The notes under the pieces were generated by a model, which was given only the letters and a program-made list of their open reading frames with translations, made no database searches and was not told the origin of the DNA. Shown here one piece after another: positions 11,484 through 20,798 of a DNA stretch of 64,000 nt (the stretch's first letter is position 1; every line of letters begins with the position of its first letter). Source of the stretch: Rhizobium grahamii (GTDB lineage Bacteria > Pseudomonadota > Alphaproteobacteria > Rhizobiales > Rhizobiaceae); contig NZ_CP043498.1 in the NCBI RefSeq assembly GCF_009498215.1, forward strand, positions 3,267,501 to 3,331,500, written 5' to 3'. Position numbers and translations under genes: made by a program.

Positions 11484-12227
11484 CTAAGTAATCAGCCCAT
11501 GGCGGAAGGCGACAGCGACCGCGTGCTGCCTGTTCTTGGCCTTCAGCTTGTCCTGAAGGCCGTTCACGTACCAATCCACCGTATGATTGGAAATCTTCAG
11601 CGACTTGCCGATCTCGACCGAGGTCATGCCTTCGGCCAGATATCGCAGAATTTCGGTCTCCCGCCGCGTCAGCCGCGCCTCTGCTTCCGCTGAACTCTCC
11701 AGCGCCTGGGCACGCCCGTTGAGCTCGAGAATACGCCAGAATCCTTTTCTGGCAACGGCGTCGAAGAGGGAAATTTCGACGGGAGAGAGGTCGACGGGCC
11801 GCTTGCCGCCCACCATCATATTGCCGAGGACGCCTGTTCGCCCATGAATGGGAAACGTGTACCCGTCCTTGAGACCGTGCGATGCGGCATCGGTCATCAT
11901 CATGTCCATGCGCCGGAAGTTCGGATCCTTGCGAAAGGCCGCAAGGCCTTCCTTCCAGCGAAACGGCCTCTGGGTATAGGCAAGGTAGCGGATGGTCGGG
12001 TCGCTGAGAATGTACTTCTTGGCGAGATAGATCTGCGGCCAGGAATCCGGCCAGTGACCGGCGAGAATGCGTCCGTTCGGATCCTCGCCTTCCTTTATCC
12101 GCCGCAGCAGACCAAAAAAGGAGAAACCATAAGACAGGATGACGTGCTTGATCTCATCGACCACAGCCTCCGGCTTGCGGCACTCTTCCAGAACGACAAG
12201 CAATTGAATTAACGAATGAATATTCAC
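11484..12227 (-). CDS. LuxR-family regulator with autoinducer-binding domain (LuxR solo)
   Basis: 247 residues from a GTG with AGGGGCG upstream. The N-terminal domain (about 15-165) keeps the pattern of acyl-homoserine-lactone receptors: Trp and Tyr of WPQIYLAKKYILSDP, the Asp-Pro pair, and the later Trp of RPFRW, plus a Gly in the GVLGNM segment. The C-terminal LuxR helix-turn-helix is at about 185-240 (LTRRETEILRYLAEGMTS ... NHTVDWYVNGLQDKL). No luxI-type synthase is in the window, so it is a solo receptor here. It is divergent from ndvA across a 316-base gap, but no target can be read from the sequence. Confidence 0.85.
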   Translation of the reverse strand: MNIHSLIQLLVVLEECRKPEAVVDEIKHVILSYGFSFFGLLRRIKEGEDPNGRILAGHWPDSWPQIYLAKKYILSDPTIRYLAYTQRPFRWKEGLAAFRKDPNFRRMDMMMTDAASHGLKDGYTFPIHGRTGVLGNMMVGGKRPVDLSPVEISLFDAVARKGFWRILELNGRAQALESSAEAEARLTRRETEILRYLAEGMTSVEIGKSLKISNHTVDWYVNGLQDKLKAKNRQHAVAVAFRHGLIT

Positions 12228-12543
12228 AAAATCGCCCCTGTTCCCGTGTTAGACGTCCTAGTGACGCCAGCGCGTGGGAGCTGCCAGTATCGAAGCGGAA
12301 TTGAATGCAATTGAAGTCAGGATTCAGAATATGAATCATGGTGTGCCACTATGGTATCCATACGCAAGTGTTAATTGCACCGCGCTTGCATTTCATTTAA
12401 AAATTTTATTTCCGCCCAGCGGCTTTTTAGCTCACTTGCCGATCGACACGAGCGCCATGAACGCGTCGTTAATCGCCGGTTCAGATAGATTTTTGTAGCA
12501 TCGCAACATCCATTATTTCGCAGATGCACAAAGAGGTATCATC
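12228..12543. other. Divergent promoter region luxR-type gene / ndvA
   Basis: 316 bases with no gene. It is AT-rich in the middle (12380-12420, with runs of A and T) and must carry both the regulator and ndvA promoters. I could not assign a clear -35/-10 pair. Confidence 0.45.
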
Positions 12544-14307
12544 GTGTCTCTATTCAAGGTCTATGCTAGAGCTTTGCGCTATCTCGGCGCCTACAAGCTC
12601 CGCGTATCCCTGGTCGTTATTGCGAATATCGTTCTCGCTGCGATCACAATCGCCGAGCCGATACTTTTTGGTCGCATCATCGACGCGATCTCCGGCAAAG
12701 GTGAAGTCAAGCCGATCCTGTTCATGTGGGCAGGCTTCGCGGTCTTCAACACGATCGCTTTTGTCCTGGTTGCCCGTGAGGCTGACCGGCTGGCGCATGG
12801 CCGGCGTGCGACGCTTCTGACGGAAGCCTTCGGCCGCATCATCTCCATGCCTCTGTCCTGGCACCACCAGCGCGGCACCTCCAATGCCCTCCACACGCTC
12901 CTGCGCGCCTGTGAAACGCTGTTCGGCCTCTGGCTCGAATTCATGCGCAACCACCTTGCGACCGCTGTTGCCATCGCCATTCTCATCCCGACGGCGATCT
13001 CGATGGACCTGCGTCTATCCGGCGTGCTTGTCGTGCTCGGTATCGCCTACTGGCTGATCGGTCGTCTCGTTATGAGCCGCACGAAGGATGGCCAGGCTTC
13101 GGTCGAAAACCACTACCACACGGTTTTCTCGCATGTCAGTGACTCGATCAGCAACGTCTCGGTGCTGCACAGCTACAACCGTATCGAAGCAGAAACCAAG
13201 GCACTGAAGGCCTTCACCGAACGCCTGCTGCAGGCCCAGTACCCGGTCCTCGACTGGTGGGCGCTGGCCGGCGCGATGAACCGCATGGCCTCGACCATCG
13301 CCATGATGATCATTCTCGTCATCGGTACCGTCATGGTCCAGGCCGGCGAGCTGCGCATCGGTGACGTCATCGCCTTCATCGGCTTTGCCAACTTGTTGAT
13401 CTCGCGTCTCGACCAAATGCGCCAGTTCGCCTCGCAGATTTTCGAGGCCCGTTCCAAGCTCGTGGACTTCTATGCTCTAGAAGACTCAGTCCGTGATCGC
13501 GAAGAGCCTGCCGGCAATGCTGACATCACCGACGTGAAGGGCGAAGTCGAGTTCCGCAACGTGTCGTTCCGCTTCGGCAACACGGCACAGGGCCTGCACA
13601 ACGTGTCCTTCACCGCCAAGGCTGGCCAGACGGTTGCGATCGTCGGTCCGACCGGGTCGGGCAAGACCACGATGATCAACCTGCTGCAGCGCGTTTACGA
13701 CCCCGACAGCGGCCAGATTCTCGTCGACGGCCATGATACGACGAAGATCACCCGCAAGTCGCTGCGCCGCTATATAGCGACGGTGTTCCAGGATGCCGGT
13801 CTGCTCAACCGCTCGATCAGCGACAACATTCGCCTCGGCCGGGAGAACGCTTCGGATGAAGATATGCGCCGCGCAGCTGAAGCTGCCGCTGCAGCCGACT
13901 TCATCGAGACACGTGAAGACCAGTACGACACCCATGTCGGCGAGCGAGGCAACAGGCTTTCGGGCGGCGAGCGCCAACGAGTGGCCATCGCCCGCGCAAT
14001 CCTCAAGGATGCGCCGATCCTGGTGCTGGACGAAGCAACCAGTGCTCTCGACGTCGAAACGGAAAGCCGGGTCAAGGCGGCTATCGACAATCTGCGCCAG
14101 AACCGCACTACCTTCATCATCGCCCACCGCCTGTCGACGGTTCGCGAAGCTGACAAGGTTCTATTCCTGGACAATGGCCGGGTCGTCGAAGAAGGAAGCT
14201 TCGATGAACTGAGCCAGAGCAACGGCCGCTTTGCTGCGCTTCTTCGTGCCAGCGGCATCCTCACGGACGAGGAAGTCCGCAAGGCACATACGACAGAGGC
14301 CGCTTAA
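12544..14307 (+). CDS. ndvA: Cyclic beta-1,2-glucan ABC exporter NdvA
   Basis: 587 residues from a GTG start with AGAGG seven bases upstream. It is a half-transporter: six membrane helices in the first 320 residues, then one ATPase domain with Walker A GPTGSGKTT (about 365), signature LSGGERQRVAIARA (about 472) and Walker B ILVLDEATSALD (about 490). It would form a homodimer in the inner membrane. Length and sequence (MSLFKVYARALRYLGAY) match NdvA/ChvA, which exports cyclic beta-1,2-glucan to the periplasm for osmotic adaptation and for nodule invasion or attachment. It is monocistronic, closed by a strong terminator. The partner synthase NdvB is not in the window. Confidence 0.95.
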   Translation: MSLFKVYARALRYLGAYKLRVSLVVIANIVLAAITIAEPILFGRIIDAISGKGEVKPILFMWAGFAVFNTIAFVLVAREADRLAHGRRATLLTEAFGRIISMPLSWHHQRGTSNALHTLLRACETLFGLWLEFMRNHLATAVAIAILIPTAISMDLRLSGVLVVLGIAYWLIGRLVMSRTKDGQASVENHYHTVFSHVSDSISNVSVLHSYNRIEAETKALKAFTERLLQAQYPVLDWWALAGAMNRMASTIAMMIILVIGTVMVQAGELRIGDVIAFIGFANLLISRLDQMRQFASQIFEARSKLVDFYALEDSVRDREEPAGNADITDVKGEVEFRNVSFRFGNTAQGLHNVSFTAKAGQTVAIVGPTGSGKTTMINLLQRVYDPDSGQILVDGHDTTKITRKSLRRYIATVFQDAGLLNRSISDNIRLGRENASDEDMRRAAEAAAAADFIETREDQYDTHVGERGNRLSGGERQRVAIARAILKDAPILVLDEATSALDVETESRVKAAIDNLRQNRTTFIIAHRLSTVREADKVLFLDNGRVVEEGSFDELSQSNGRFAALLRASGILTDEEVRKAHTTEAA

Positions 14308-14333
14308 GACGGTTGAGCAATAGCTAGATAAAG

Positions 14334-14366
14334 AAAGCCGGATGGTCTCGCCATCCGGCTTTTTTC
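14334..14366 (+). terminator. Terminator of ndvA
   Basis: Twelve-base perfect stem AAAGCCGGATGG / CCATCCGGCTTT, five-base loop, followed by a T-run. Confidence 0.92.
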
Positions 14367-14409
14367 TTGCTTGGGTGGCCGAACGCTGATCCGTCTTGGG
14401 AGGAAAGAC

Positions 14410-14766
14410 ATGAAGGTCCGACGCATCGTTACCAATATCGAGACACGTGATCCCGCCGCCGCCAAATCCTTCTACAGCGATATCCTCGGCCTCGAGGTCC
14501 TCATGGATCACGGATGGATCGTCACCCTCGGTTCTAATGACCTAATGCAAACGCAGGTCAGTTTCGCGCAGGAGGGCGGAAGCAGAACGCCGGTCCCGGC
14601 ACTGTCGGTGGAAGTGGATGACGTCGACGAGGCTTTCACCATGATGACGGCAGCGGGCTTCGAAGTTAGCTACGGTCCGGCAGACGAACCCTGGGGCGTC
14701 CGACGCTTTTATGTGCGCGATCCATTCGGGACGCTTGTCAACATCGTCTCCCATAGGACGCGCTAG
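14410..14766 (+). CDS. VOC (glyoxalase/bleomycin-resistance) superfamily protein
   Basis: 118 residues from the ATG at 14410, which has AGGAAAGAC just upstream; a start 13 codons earlier would run through the ribosome site. One VOC repeat pair is visible: RIVTNIETRDPAAAKSFYSDILGLEV at the N-terminus and GVRRFYVRDPFGTLVNIVSH at the C-terminus. VOC proteins bind a metal and act as isomerases, dioxygenases or resistance proteins. The Phe-Tyr/Leu-Gly pattern and final NIVSH are typical, but a substrate cannot be assigned. It stands between terminators or gaps as a single gene. Confidence 0.8.
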   Translation: MKVRRIVTNIETRDPAAAKSFYSDILGLEVLMDHGWIVTLGSNDLMQTQVSFAQEGGSRTPVPALSVEVDDVDEAFTMMTAAGFEVSYGPADEPWGVRRFYVRDPFGTLVNIVSHRTR

Positions 14767-14945
14767 ATCGTCTTCCGGATTCGCGCGGAATTCCATGGCA
14801 TTAGACTAAAGTCATAATTCCAAAGCCTCTCTCTTTATGAGGGCGATTTTCTGCCACACTCCACTTAGGCGAACTGTGACCGGTCGAACTTTGAGGAGAG
14901 TGAGGTCGCAGATTGCTCCGCGCATCACTCTGTGGAGGACAGACA

Positions 14946-16832
14946 ATGGCACATGTTGCAAGCGTCGATGGCACAAAGGCCGGACCGATGACAGGCGAGG
15001 AGAAGAAGGTTATCTTCGCCTCTTCGCTCGGTACTGTCTTTGAATGGTACGACTTCTATCTTTACGGTTCGCTCGCCACCTATATTGGCGCCACCTACTT
15101 CACCCAATATCCGGAAGCAACGCGAAACATCTTTACGCTTCTGGCCTTTGCCGCCGGCTTCCTGGTGCGCCCGTTCGGCGCGCTCGTGTTTGGTCGCCTC
15201 GGCGACTTGGTCGGCCGCAAGTACACGTTCCTGGTGACGATCCTCATCATGGGCCTGTCGACATTCCTCGTCGGTATTCTTCCCGGTGCGGCATCGATCG
15301 GCATCGCAGCACCCATCATCCTGATCGGCCTTCGCCTCCTGCAAGGTCTTGCGCTCGGCGGCGAGTATGGCGGCGCGGCAACCTATGTAGCTGAACACGC
15401 ACCCAATGGACGCCGCGGCTACTTCACCTCGTGGATCCAGACCACGGCAACGCTCGGCCTCTTCCTGTCGCTGATCGTTATCGTCGGCGTGCAGTTCCTG
15501 ATGGGCAAGGAAGCCTTTGCCGCATGGGGCTGGCGCATTCCGTTCCTGCTGTCGGTTGTACTTCTTGGCGTCTCCGTCTGGATCCGTCTGAAGATGAATG
15601 AATCACCTGCATTCCAGAAGATGAAGGCAGAAGGCAAGGGCTCGAAGGCACCGCTGACCGAGGCATTCGGCCAGTGGAAGAATGCCAAGATCGCCATCAT
15701 TGCGCTTCTCGGCGCCACCATGGGCCAGGCGGTCGTGTGGTACGGCGGCCAGTTCTATGCGCTGTTCTTCCTGCAGAATGTTCTGAAGGTCGACCTGCAG
15801 TCCGCAAATATCATGGTTGCGATCGCCCTTATTCTCGGCACGCCTTTCTTCGTGATTTTCGGCGGCCTGTCAGACCGCATCGGTCGAAAGCCGATCATCA
15901 TGGCTGGATTGCTGATTGCGGCGGTCACCTACAACCCGCTGTTCAAGGCCATGACCTGGACCGCCAACCCGGCACTTGCCGAAGCCCAAGCTTCCGTTCG
16001 CGCAACCGTGACGGCCGACCCTGCTGACTGCAAGTTCCAGTTCAACCCGACAGGAACCTCGAAGTTCACCAGCTCCTGCGATGTGGCAACGGCCTTCCTG
16101 ACCAAGAACTCCGTGCCTTACGATGTCGTCCCCGGCCCTGCCGGCCAGCCGGCAACGGTCAAGATCGGCGATGAAACGATCACAAGCTTCGACGCCATTG
16201 CGGCCGGCGACAAGGCAAAGGGCCTGACTTCGGCTTTTGAAAAGAGCGTCAATATCGCCCTTCATGACGGCGGCTACCCGCTTAACCGCGGCGCCATCAA
16301 GGTTCCGGACGCCAAGCTCGATGCCTTCATTGCCGCCAATCCCGAGCTTGCGCTGAACGCAGATGCGATCCGCGCCGGCACCAAGGAAACCGTGCCCGCC
16401 GACAAGCTCGTGGCTGGTAAGCTTTTGACCGCAGACGAGGCAAACGGCGTCACCGACATGGCAGTCTACAATATCGCCGGCGGTGGCACCTTCGCCATGA
16501 CGGCCGACCCGGCCCGCGTCAACTGGATCGGCACGATCGCTATTCTCTTCGTGCTCGTTCTCTATGTGACGATGGTCTACGGCCCGATCGCAGCTCTGCT
16601 GGTCGAACTCTTCCCGACTCGCATCCGCTACACCGGCATGTCGCTGCCCTACCATATCGGTAACGGCTGGTTCGGTGGGCTGCTGCCGGCAACAGCCTTC
16701 GCAATGAGTGCCGCGACCGGTGATATCTACTTCGGCCTCTGGTACCCGATCATCTTCGCGGCGATCACGCTGGTCATCGGCCTGATCTTCCTGCCGGAAA
16801 CGAAGGACCGCGATATCCACGCCATGGATTGA
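14946..16832 (+). CDS. MFS transporter, metabolite:H+ symporter (MHS) family, with large loop insertion
   Basis: 628 residues from the ATG at 14946, with GGAGGACAG upstream. It starts like ShiA/ProP-type MHS symporters (ASSLGTVFEWYDFYLYG) and has the MFS signatures GRLGDLVGRK (TM2-3) and GGLSDRIGRK (TM8-9). MHS proteins usually have about 430-550 residues. Here about 185 residues (roughly 338-522, coordinates 15955-16515) are inserted after TM9 and before TM10, so the insert should face the periplasm. It holds two Cys 16 residues apart and Ala/Asp/Lys-rich soluble sequence, without membrane helices. The last three helices follow (TRIRYTGMSLPYHIGNGWFGG). Substrate unknown; dicarboxylates, betaines or shikimate are family options. 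Confidence 0.85.
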   Translation: MAHVASVDGTKAGPMTGEEKKVIFASSLGTVFEWYDFYLYGSLATYIGATYFTQYPEATRNIFTLLAFAAGFLVRPFGALVFGRLGDLVGRKYTFLVTILIMGLSTFLVGILPGAASIGIAAPIILIGLRLLQGLALGGEYGGAATYVAEHAPNGRRGYFTSWIQTTATLGLFLSLIVIVGVQFLMGKEAFAAWGWRIPFLLSVVLLGVSVWIRLKMNESPAFQKMKAEGKGSKAPLTEAFGQWKNAKIAIIALLGATMGQAVVWYGGQFYALFFLQNVLKVDLQSANIMVAIALILGTPFFVIFGGLSDRIGRKPIIMAGLLIAAVTYNPLFKAMTWTANPALAEAQASVRATVTADPADCKFQFNPTGTSKFTSSCDVATAFLTKNSVPYDVVPGPAGQPATVKIGDETITSFDAIAAGDKAKGLTSAFEKSVNIALHDGGYPLNRGAIKVPDAKLDAFIAANPELALNADAIRAGTKETVPADKLVAGKLLTADEANGVTDMAVYNIAGGGTFAMTADPARVNWIGTIAILFVLVLYVTMVYGPIAALLVELFPTRIRYTGMSLPYHIGNGWFGGLLPATAFAMSAATGDIYFGLWYPIIFAAITLVIGLIFLPETKDRDIHAMD

Positions 16833-16856
16833 TCCGATAATAGGTTCAAAACAGTC

Positions 16857-16884
16857 GCCCGGCGCCCAAAGCGCCGGGCTTTTC
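16857..16884 (+). terminator. Terminator of MHS transporter
   Basis: Nine-base stem GCCCGGCGC / GCGCCGGGC with CCAAA loop and a following TTTTCGTTT. It also lies past the stop of the convergent PAP2 gene and may serve both. Confidence 0.85.
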
Positions 16885-16895
16885 GTTTCAGGGCC

Positions 16896-17657
16896 TCAGA
16901 GAAGGCGGCTCAGCCGCGGCGTTGGCCAGCCGCCATCGCGACCGATCGAGAAGACGAGACCGAAGCGCGCGAAGAGGATCGATGTGGCAAAGGCAAACCA
17001 GGCGCCCAGCGCCAGACCGGCCGCGACATCGCTTGGATAATGCACGCCGATGATGATGCGCGTAGCGCCAAGCCAAAGCCCGATAGCGATAAAACCGAGG
17101 CGAAAACGCGGGAATAGGAGCGCAAGGCTGACGAACAGCGCGCCAATGTTGGCCGAGTGCCCCGACGGGAAGCTCTGATGCAAGAAATGCATGTTGAACG
17201 GCGCGAAGCTGAAGATCCCCTCCTGATCATAGATCAACGGCCGCGCCCGGCCGATTGCAAACTTCAGGACGTTGGCAACGATGGCGGTGAGCAGCACGCT
17301 CAGCGCGACATAGGCTGTCATCTGACCGAAATAGACCATGCGAAATCGTCTCCGGACTTTCCAGAGCCGGCGACGGACAAGATAGCCTGTAGCGAAGATC
17401 GTAGAGATGCCGGCAAGAATCCAGGCAAGCCTGCCGATATCCGTAACATCGCCGGCGATCGAGATCAGTGGCGGTGCCAGATCCTTGGCCGCTAGCCCGA
17501 GCGGCCTGTCGAAGACGAAGAAGGCGATGGCAATCGCATTGACCGCCGAGAATGCAAACCACTTCCAGGGAACCCGCCGATGGATCGTGCGCCGCGCCTC
17601 ATAGCGCTTCCGCAGATAGCCCCAGGAACTCGGCCTACGATCGACTGTCTCGCTCAT
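16896..17657 (-). CDS. PAP2-family membrane phosphatase
   Basis: 253 residues from the ATG at 17657 (GGAG six bases upstream). The three PAP2 motifs are present: KFAIGRARP (K-x6-RP), SFPSGHSAN (PSGH) and TRIIIGVHYPSD (R-x5-H-x3-D form). About five or six hydrophobic helices place it in the inner membrane with the active site towards the periplasm. Members dephosphorylate phosphatidic acid, undecaprenyl pyrophosphate or modified lipid A, and the substrate cannot be told from this sequence. The N-terminal 35 residues are basic and cytoplasmic. It is transcribed alone, convergent with the MHS gene. Confidence 0.88.
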   Translation of the reverse strand: MSETVDRRPSSWGYLRKRYEARRTIHRRVPWKWFAFSAVNAIAIAFFVFDRPLGLAAKDLAPPLISIAGDVTDIGRLAWILAGISTIFATGYLVRRRLWKVRRRFRMVYFGQMTAYVALSVLLTAIVANVLKFAIGRARPLIYDQEGIFSFAPFNMHFLHQSFPSGHSANIGALFVSLALLFPRFRLGFIAIGLWLGATRIIIGVHYPSDVAAGLALGAWFAFATSILFARFGLVFSIGRDGGWPTPRLSRLL

Positions 17658-17720
17658 TCTACTCCGCTCTTTCATCAATGCAGAACGGAGATAGGCGCAG
17701 CATCCGCCGCCTTCAAGCAA

Positions 17721-17752
17721 AGGCCCTCCGCATCTGATGATGCGAAGGGCCT
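17721..17752 (-). terminator. Probable terminator of leuB
   Basis: Thirteen-base inverted repeat AGGCCCTCCGCAT / ATGCGAAGGGCCT with one mismatch and a six-base loop; TTTGCTTG follows on the minus strand. Confidence 0.65.
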
Positions 17753-17758
17753 GAAACG

Positions 17759-17774
17759 TGTTTCACGTGAAATA
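17759..17774. promoter_or_regulatory. parS: Candidate parS centromere site
   Basis: TGTTTCACGTGAAATA matches the ParB-binding consensus TGTTTCACGTGAAACA at 15 of 16 positions, with a perfect 12-bp palindromic core TTTCACGTGAAA (17761-17772). It lies directly against the leuB stop codon. I found no other copy of the core in the window. ParB loads on parS to organise and segregate the origin region. Confidence 0.7.
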
Positions 17775-18887
17775 TCAGGCAGAAAGCGCCTTGAACTCGG
17801 CGAGGATCGCGTCGCCCATTTCAGTGGTGCCGACCTTCTTAGCACCTTCGGCCATGATGTCGCCGGTGCGGATGCCCTTGTCGAGCACGTTGGCGATCGC
17901 CTTTTCCAGGTTGTCGGCTTCCTTCACGAGGTTGAAGGAATAGCGCAGGCACATGGCAAAGGAAGCGATCATCGCGATCGGATTGGCAATGCCCTGGCCG
18001 GCGATATCAGGAGCCGAGCCATGAACCGGCTCGTAGAGCGCCTTGCGCTTGCCGGTCTTGGCATCCGGAGCGCCGAGCGAAGCCGACGGCAGCATGCCGA
18101 GCGAGCCCGTCAGCATGGCGGCAACGTCTGACAGCATGTCGCCGAACAGGTTGTCGGTGACGATGACGTCGAACTGCTTTGGCGCGCGTACCAGCTGCAT
18201 GCCACCGGCATCCGCCAGCATGTGCTCGAGCTTGACGTCCGAATACTTGTCCTTGTGCGTCGCGGTGACCACCTGGTTCCACAATACGCCCGACTTCATG
18301 ACGTTGCGCTTTTCCATCGAGCAAACGCGATTCTGGCGCGTGCGGGCCATTTCGAAGGCCACGGCCGAGATGCGCTCGATTTCATAGGTGTCGTAGACCT
18401 GCGTGTCGATGGCGCGCTTCTGGCCATTGCCGAGATCGGTGATGGTCTTCGGTTCGCCGAAATAGACGCCGCCTGTCAGTTCGCGGATGATCAGGATATC
18501 GAGGCCTTCGACCAGTTCCGGCTTCAGTGACGAGGCGTTTGCCAACGCCGGGTAGCAGATGGCCGGACGCAGGTTGGCGAACAGCTCCAGATCCTTGCGA
18601 AGACGCAGCAGACCGGCTTCGGGGCGCACTTCATAGGGAACATCATCCCACTTCGGGCCGCCGACAGCGCCGAAGAGAACCGCATCGGCAGCAAGCGCCT
18701 TCTGCATGTCACCTTCGGAGATCGCGGCACCATGCGCGTCATAGGCGCTACCGCCGACCAGACCTTCGTCGGTGACGAAACCGGCATTCATTGCCTCGTT
18801 CATATAGGCGATGATCTTGCGGACCTCGCCCATGGCCTCGGGGCCGATGCCGTCACCCGGCAGCAGGAAAAGATTGCGCGCTGTCAT
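17775..18887 (-). CDS. leuB: 3-Isopropylmalate dehydrogenase
   Basis: 370 residues. It catalyses the NAD-dependent oxidative decarboxylation of 3-isopropylmalate, the third step of leucine synthesis. The start [17 protein letters not shown] is canonical. Substrate and metal-site regions are visible ([32 protein letters not shown]), as is the NAD-site region [15 protein letters not shown]. Length is normal. leuD lies 1.2 kb away on the same strand, with the PLP dehydratase gene between them in the opposite direction, so the two leu genes are not one simple operon. The possible parS site abuts its stop. Confidence 0.97.
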   Translation of the reverse strand: MTARNLFLLPGDGIGPEAMGEVRKIIAYMNEAMNAGFVTDEGLVGGSAYDAHGAAISEGDMQKALAADAVLFGAVGGPKWDDVPYEVRPEAGLLRLRKDLELFANLRPAICYPALANASSLKPELVEGLDILIIRELTGGVYFGEPKTITDLGNGQKRAIDTQVYDTYEIERISAVAFEMARTRQNRVCSMEKRNVMKSGVLWNQVVTATHKDKYSDVKLEHMLADAGGMQLVRAPKQFDVIVTDNLFGDMLSDVAAMLTGSLGMLPSASLGAPDAKTGKRKALYEPVHGSAPDIAGQGIANPIAMIASFAMCLRYSFNLVKEADNLEKAIANVLDKGIRTGDIMAEGAKKVGTTEMGDAILAEFKALSA

Positions 18888-19060
18888 GAAACCCTCCGCG
18901 GAAAAACAAGTTGCGGCTTCTTAGACCTGCAAAAACAGCATTTCAAGCGAGTGGGAGGCCGATTCGGTACGGTTGCGGAATTACTGTGCCATCGCTCGTT
19001 GACCGATCGACGCAAGCGGGTCCACAAGGGGTGATATCGCCAAGCTCATCGGGTACCATA

Positions 19061-19993
19061 ATGCCTTCTGCACCGCTCCACCTCGACACACCACTTTTCC
19101 GCGCTTCCGCTGACTACAGTGCCAGCAACAAGCCACTCTGGCTGAAGCTCGACGCGCTGCAACCCTCTGGAAGCTTCAAGCTCCGCGGTGTCGGCAGGCT
19201 TTGCCAGCATGAAATCGAAAACGGCGCCCGCGAGATTTTCTGCGCCTCGGGCGGCAATGCCGGGATCGCCGCTGCCTATGCCGGACGATCGCTCGGTATT
19301 CCGGTTACGATCGTCGTGCCACAGACGACATCAGCGGAGGTGCGCCAATCGATCGAGGCAACAGGTGCCTCGGTGATCGTCCACGGAGCGGTGTTCGATG
19401 AAGCCAATGCTTTCGCGATCGAGCAGGCAAATGCCAGGAAGGCAGCCTATGTGCACCCGTTCGACCATCCGCTTCTGTGGGAGGGACACGGCACGTTAAT
19501 CGACGAGGTCGTCGCCAAAGGTGCCGACTTCGATTGCGTCATCGCAAGCGTCGGCGGTGGCGGTTTGCTTGCGGGCATCGTTGCTGGTCTCAAGCGAAAC
19601 GGCCTGTCTCATGTGCCTGTCATTGCCGTTGAAACTGAAGGAGCGGCATCCCTTCATGCCAGCCTTGCCGCTGGCGAACGCATCACCTTGCCGGGGATTA
19701 TTTCGATCGCCAGCTCGCTCGGTGCGCGCCAGGTGGCGGAGCACGTTTTCAATCTGCCGAAACACCACCCGATCGAAAGCGTGACGGTTACCGATGCACA
19801 GGCAGTCGCGGCCTGCCTGAAGTTCGCCGACGCCTATCGCATTCTGGTCGAGCCTGCCTGCGGCGCCGCACTCGCCGTCGCTGACGTCCATGCCGATAGT
19901 CTCGCTCGCTTTAAAAATCCGCTGATAGAGGTCTGCGGTGGCATCGGCGTCTCGCTGGAGAAGCTGAAAGCCTGGAAAGAACGGCTGCTATAA
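19061..19993 (+). CDS. PLP-dependent serine/threonine dehydratase-like protein
   Basis: 310 residues from the ATG at 19061; the ribosome site is weak (GGGT). It is a fold-type II PLP enzyme: the cofactor lysine is K40 in PSGSFKLRG, the phosphate-side GGNAG follows at about 66-70, and the glycine loop SVGGGGLLAG is at about 165. Relatives deaminate L-serine or L-threonine to pyruvate or 2-oxobutyrate. It has no C-terminal ACT domain, so it resembles the catabolic, SDH-type, non-allosteric form. An upstream in-frame extension (from 18911) lacks similarity and is rejected. It converges with leuD on a shared terminator. Confidence 0.85.
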   Translation: MPSAPLHLDTPLFRASADYSASNKPLWLKLDALQPSGSFKLRGVGRLCQHEIENGAREIFCASGGNAGIAAAYAGRSLGIPVTIVVPQTTSAEVRQSIEATGASVIVHGAVFDEANAFAIEQANARKAAYVHPFDHPLLWEGHGTLIDEVVAKGADFDCVIASVGGGGLLAGIVAGLKRNGLSHVPVIAVETEGAASLHASLAAGERITLPGIISIASSLGARQVAEHVFNLPKHHPIESVTVTDAQAVAACLKFADAYRILVEPACGAALAVADVHADSLARFKNPLIEVCGGIGVSLEKLKAWKERLL

Positions 19994-20006
19994 GCCAACC
20001 AAAGAA

Positions 20007-20032
20007 AAAGCCGGGCGAAAGCCCGGCTTTGA
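20007..20032. terminator. Bidirectional terminator between dehydratase and leuD
   Basis: Perfect stem AAAGCCGGGC / GCCCGGCTTT with GAAA tetraloop; T-rich on the minus side (TTTTTC). Confidence 0.88.
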
Positions 20033-20051
20033 CCATGCAATCTTGTAAGAC

Positions 20052-20660
20052 TTACGCAGCCCAGGGATGGGCTGCAGCGTTCTTGGCTTCGAAATTGTCG
20101 ATCGCCTTGCCCTTTTCGAGCGTCAGACCGATATCGTCGAGACCGTTCAGCAGGCAGTGACGCTTGAACTCGTCGAGATCGAACTTGATCGAGCCGCCGT
20201 CCGGGCCGGTGATTTCGAGGTTTTCCAGATCGACCGTCAAGATCGCGTTGGAACCGCGCGAGGCGTCGTCCATCAGCTTGTCGAGGTTTTCCTGGCTGAC
20301 CTTGATCGGCAGAATGCCGTTCTTGAAACAGTTGTTGTAGAAGATGTCGGCAAAGCTGGTCGAGATGACGCAACGGATGCCGAAATCGAGGAGCGCCCAC
20401 GGCGCATGCTCGCGCGAGGAGCCGCAACCGAAGTTGTCGCCGGCAACGAGGATCTTCGCATTCTGGTAGGCCGGCTTGTTCAGCACGAAACTCTCGTTCA
20501 GGGAGCCGTCTTCATTGTAGCGGGCCTCAGCGAAAAGACCCTTGCCAAGACCCGTGCGCTTGATCGTCTTCAGGTAGTCCTTCGGAATGATCATGTCGGT
20601 ATCGATGTTGACAACCGGCAGAGGGGCAGCGACGCCCGTCAGCTTTACGAATTTGTCCAT
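20052..20660 (-). CDS. leuD: 3-Isopropylmalate dehydratase small subunit
   Basis: 202 residues. With LeuC it isomerises 2- to 3-isopropylmalate. Visible are the N-terminal [27 protein letters not shown] and the swivel-domain motif [17 protein letters not shown] (about 72-88), which contributes the substrate-binding Ser-Arg. Length is standard for the bacterial small subunit. The large subunit gene leuC is not in the window, as is usual in rhizobia where leuC and leuD are unlinked. Confidence 0.96.
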   Translation of the reverse strand: MDKFVKLTGVAAPLPVVNIDTDMIIPKDYLKTIKRTGLGKGLFAEARYNEDGSLNESFVLNKPAYQNAKILVAGDNFGCGSSREHAPWALLDFGIRCVISTSFADIFYNNCFKNGILPIKVSQENLDKLMDDASRGSNAILTVDLENLEITGPDGGSIKFDLDEFKRHCLLNGLDDIGLTLEKGKAIDNFEAKNAAAHPWAA

Positions 20661-20798
20661 GGCCTGGCTCCAATATCAGCAGACGTAGTTTTGTTGATCA
20701 GCGTTTAGTCCAGATTGCCGCCGAAATGAAGGAAAATTTATATCGTGGAACCGGCTGCGCGCGGATTCGACGCGCAGCCGGTCATGACCGTCGTGAGA

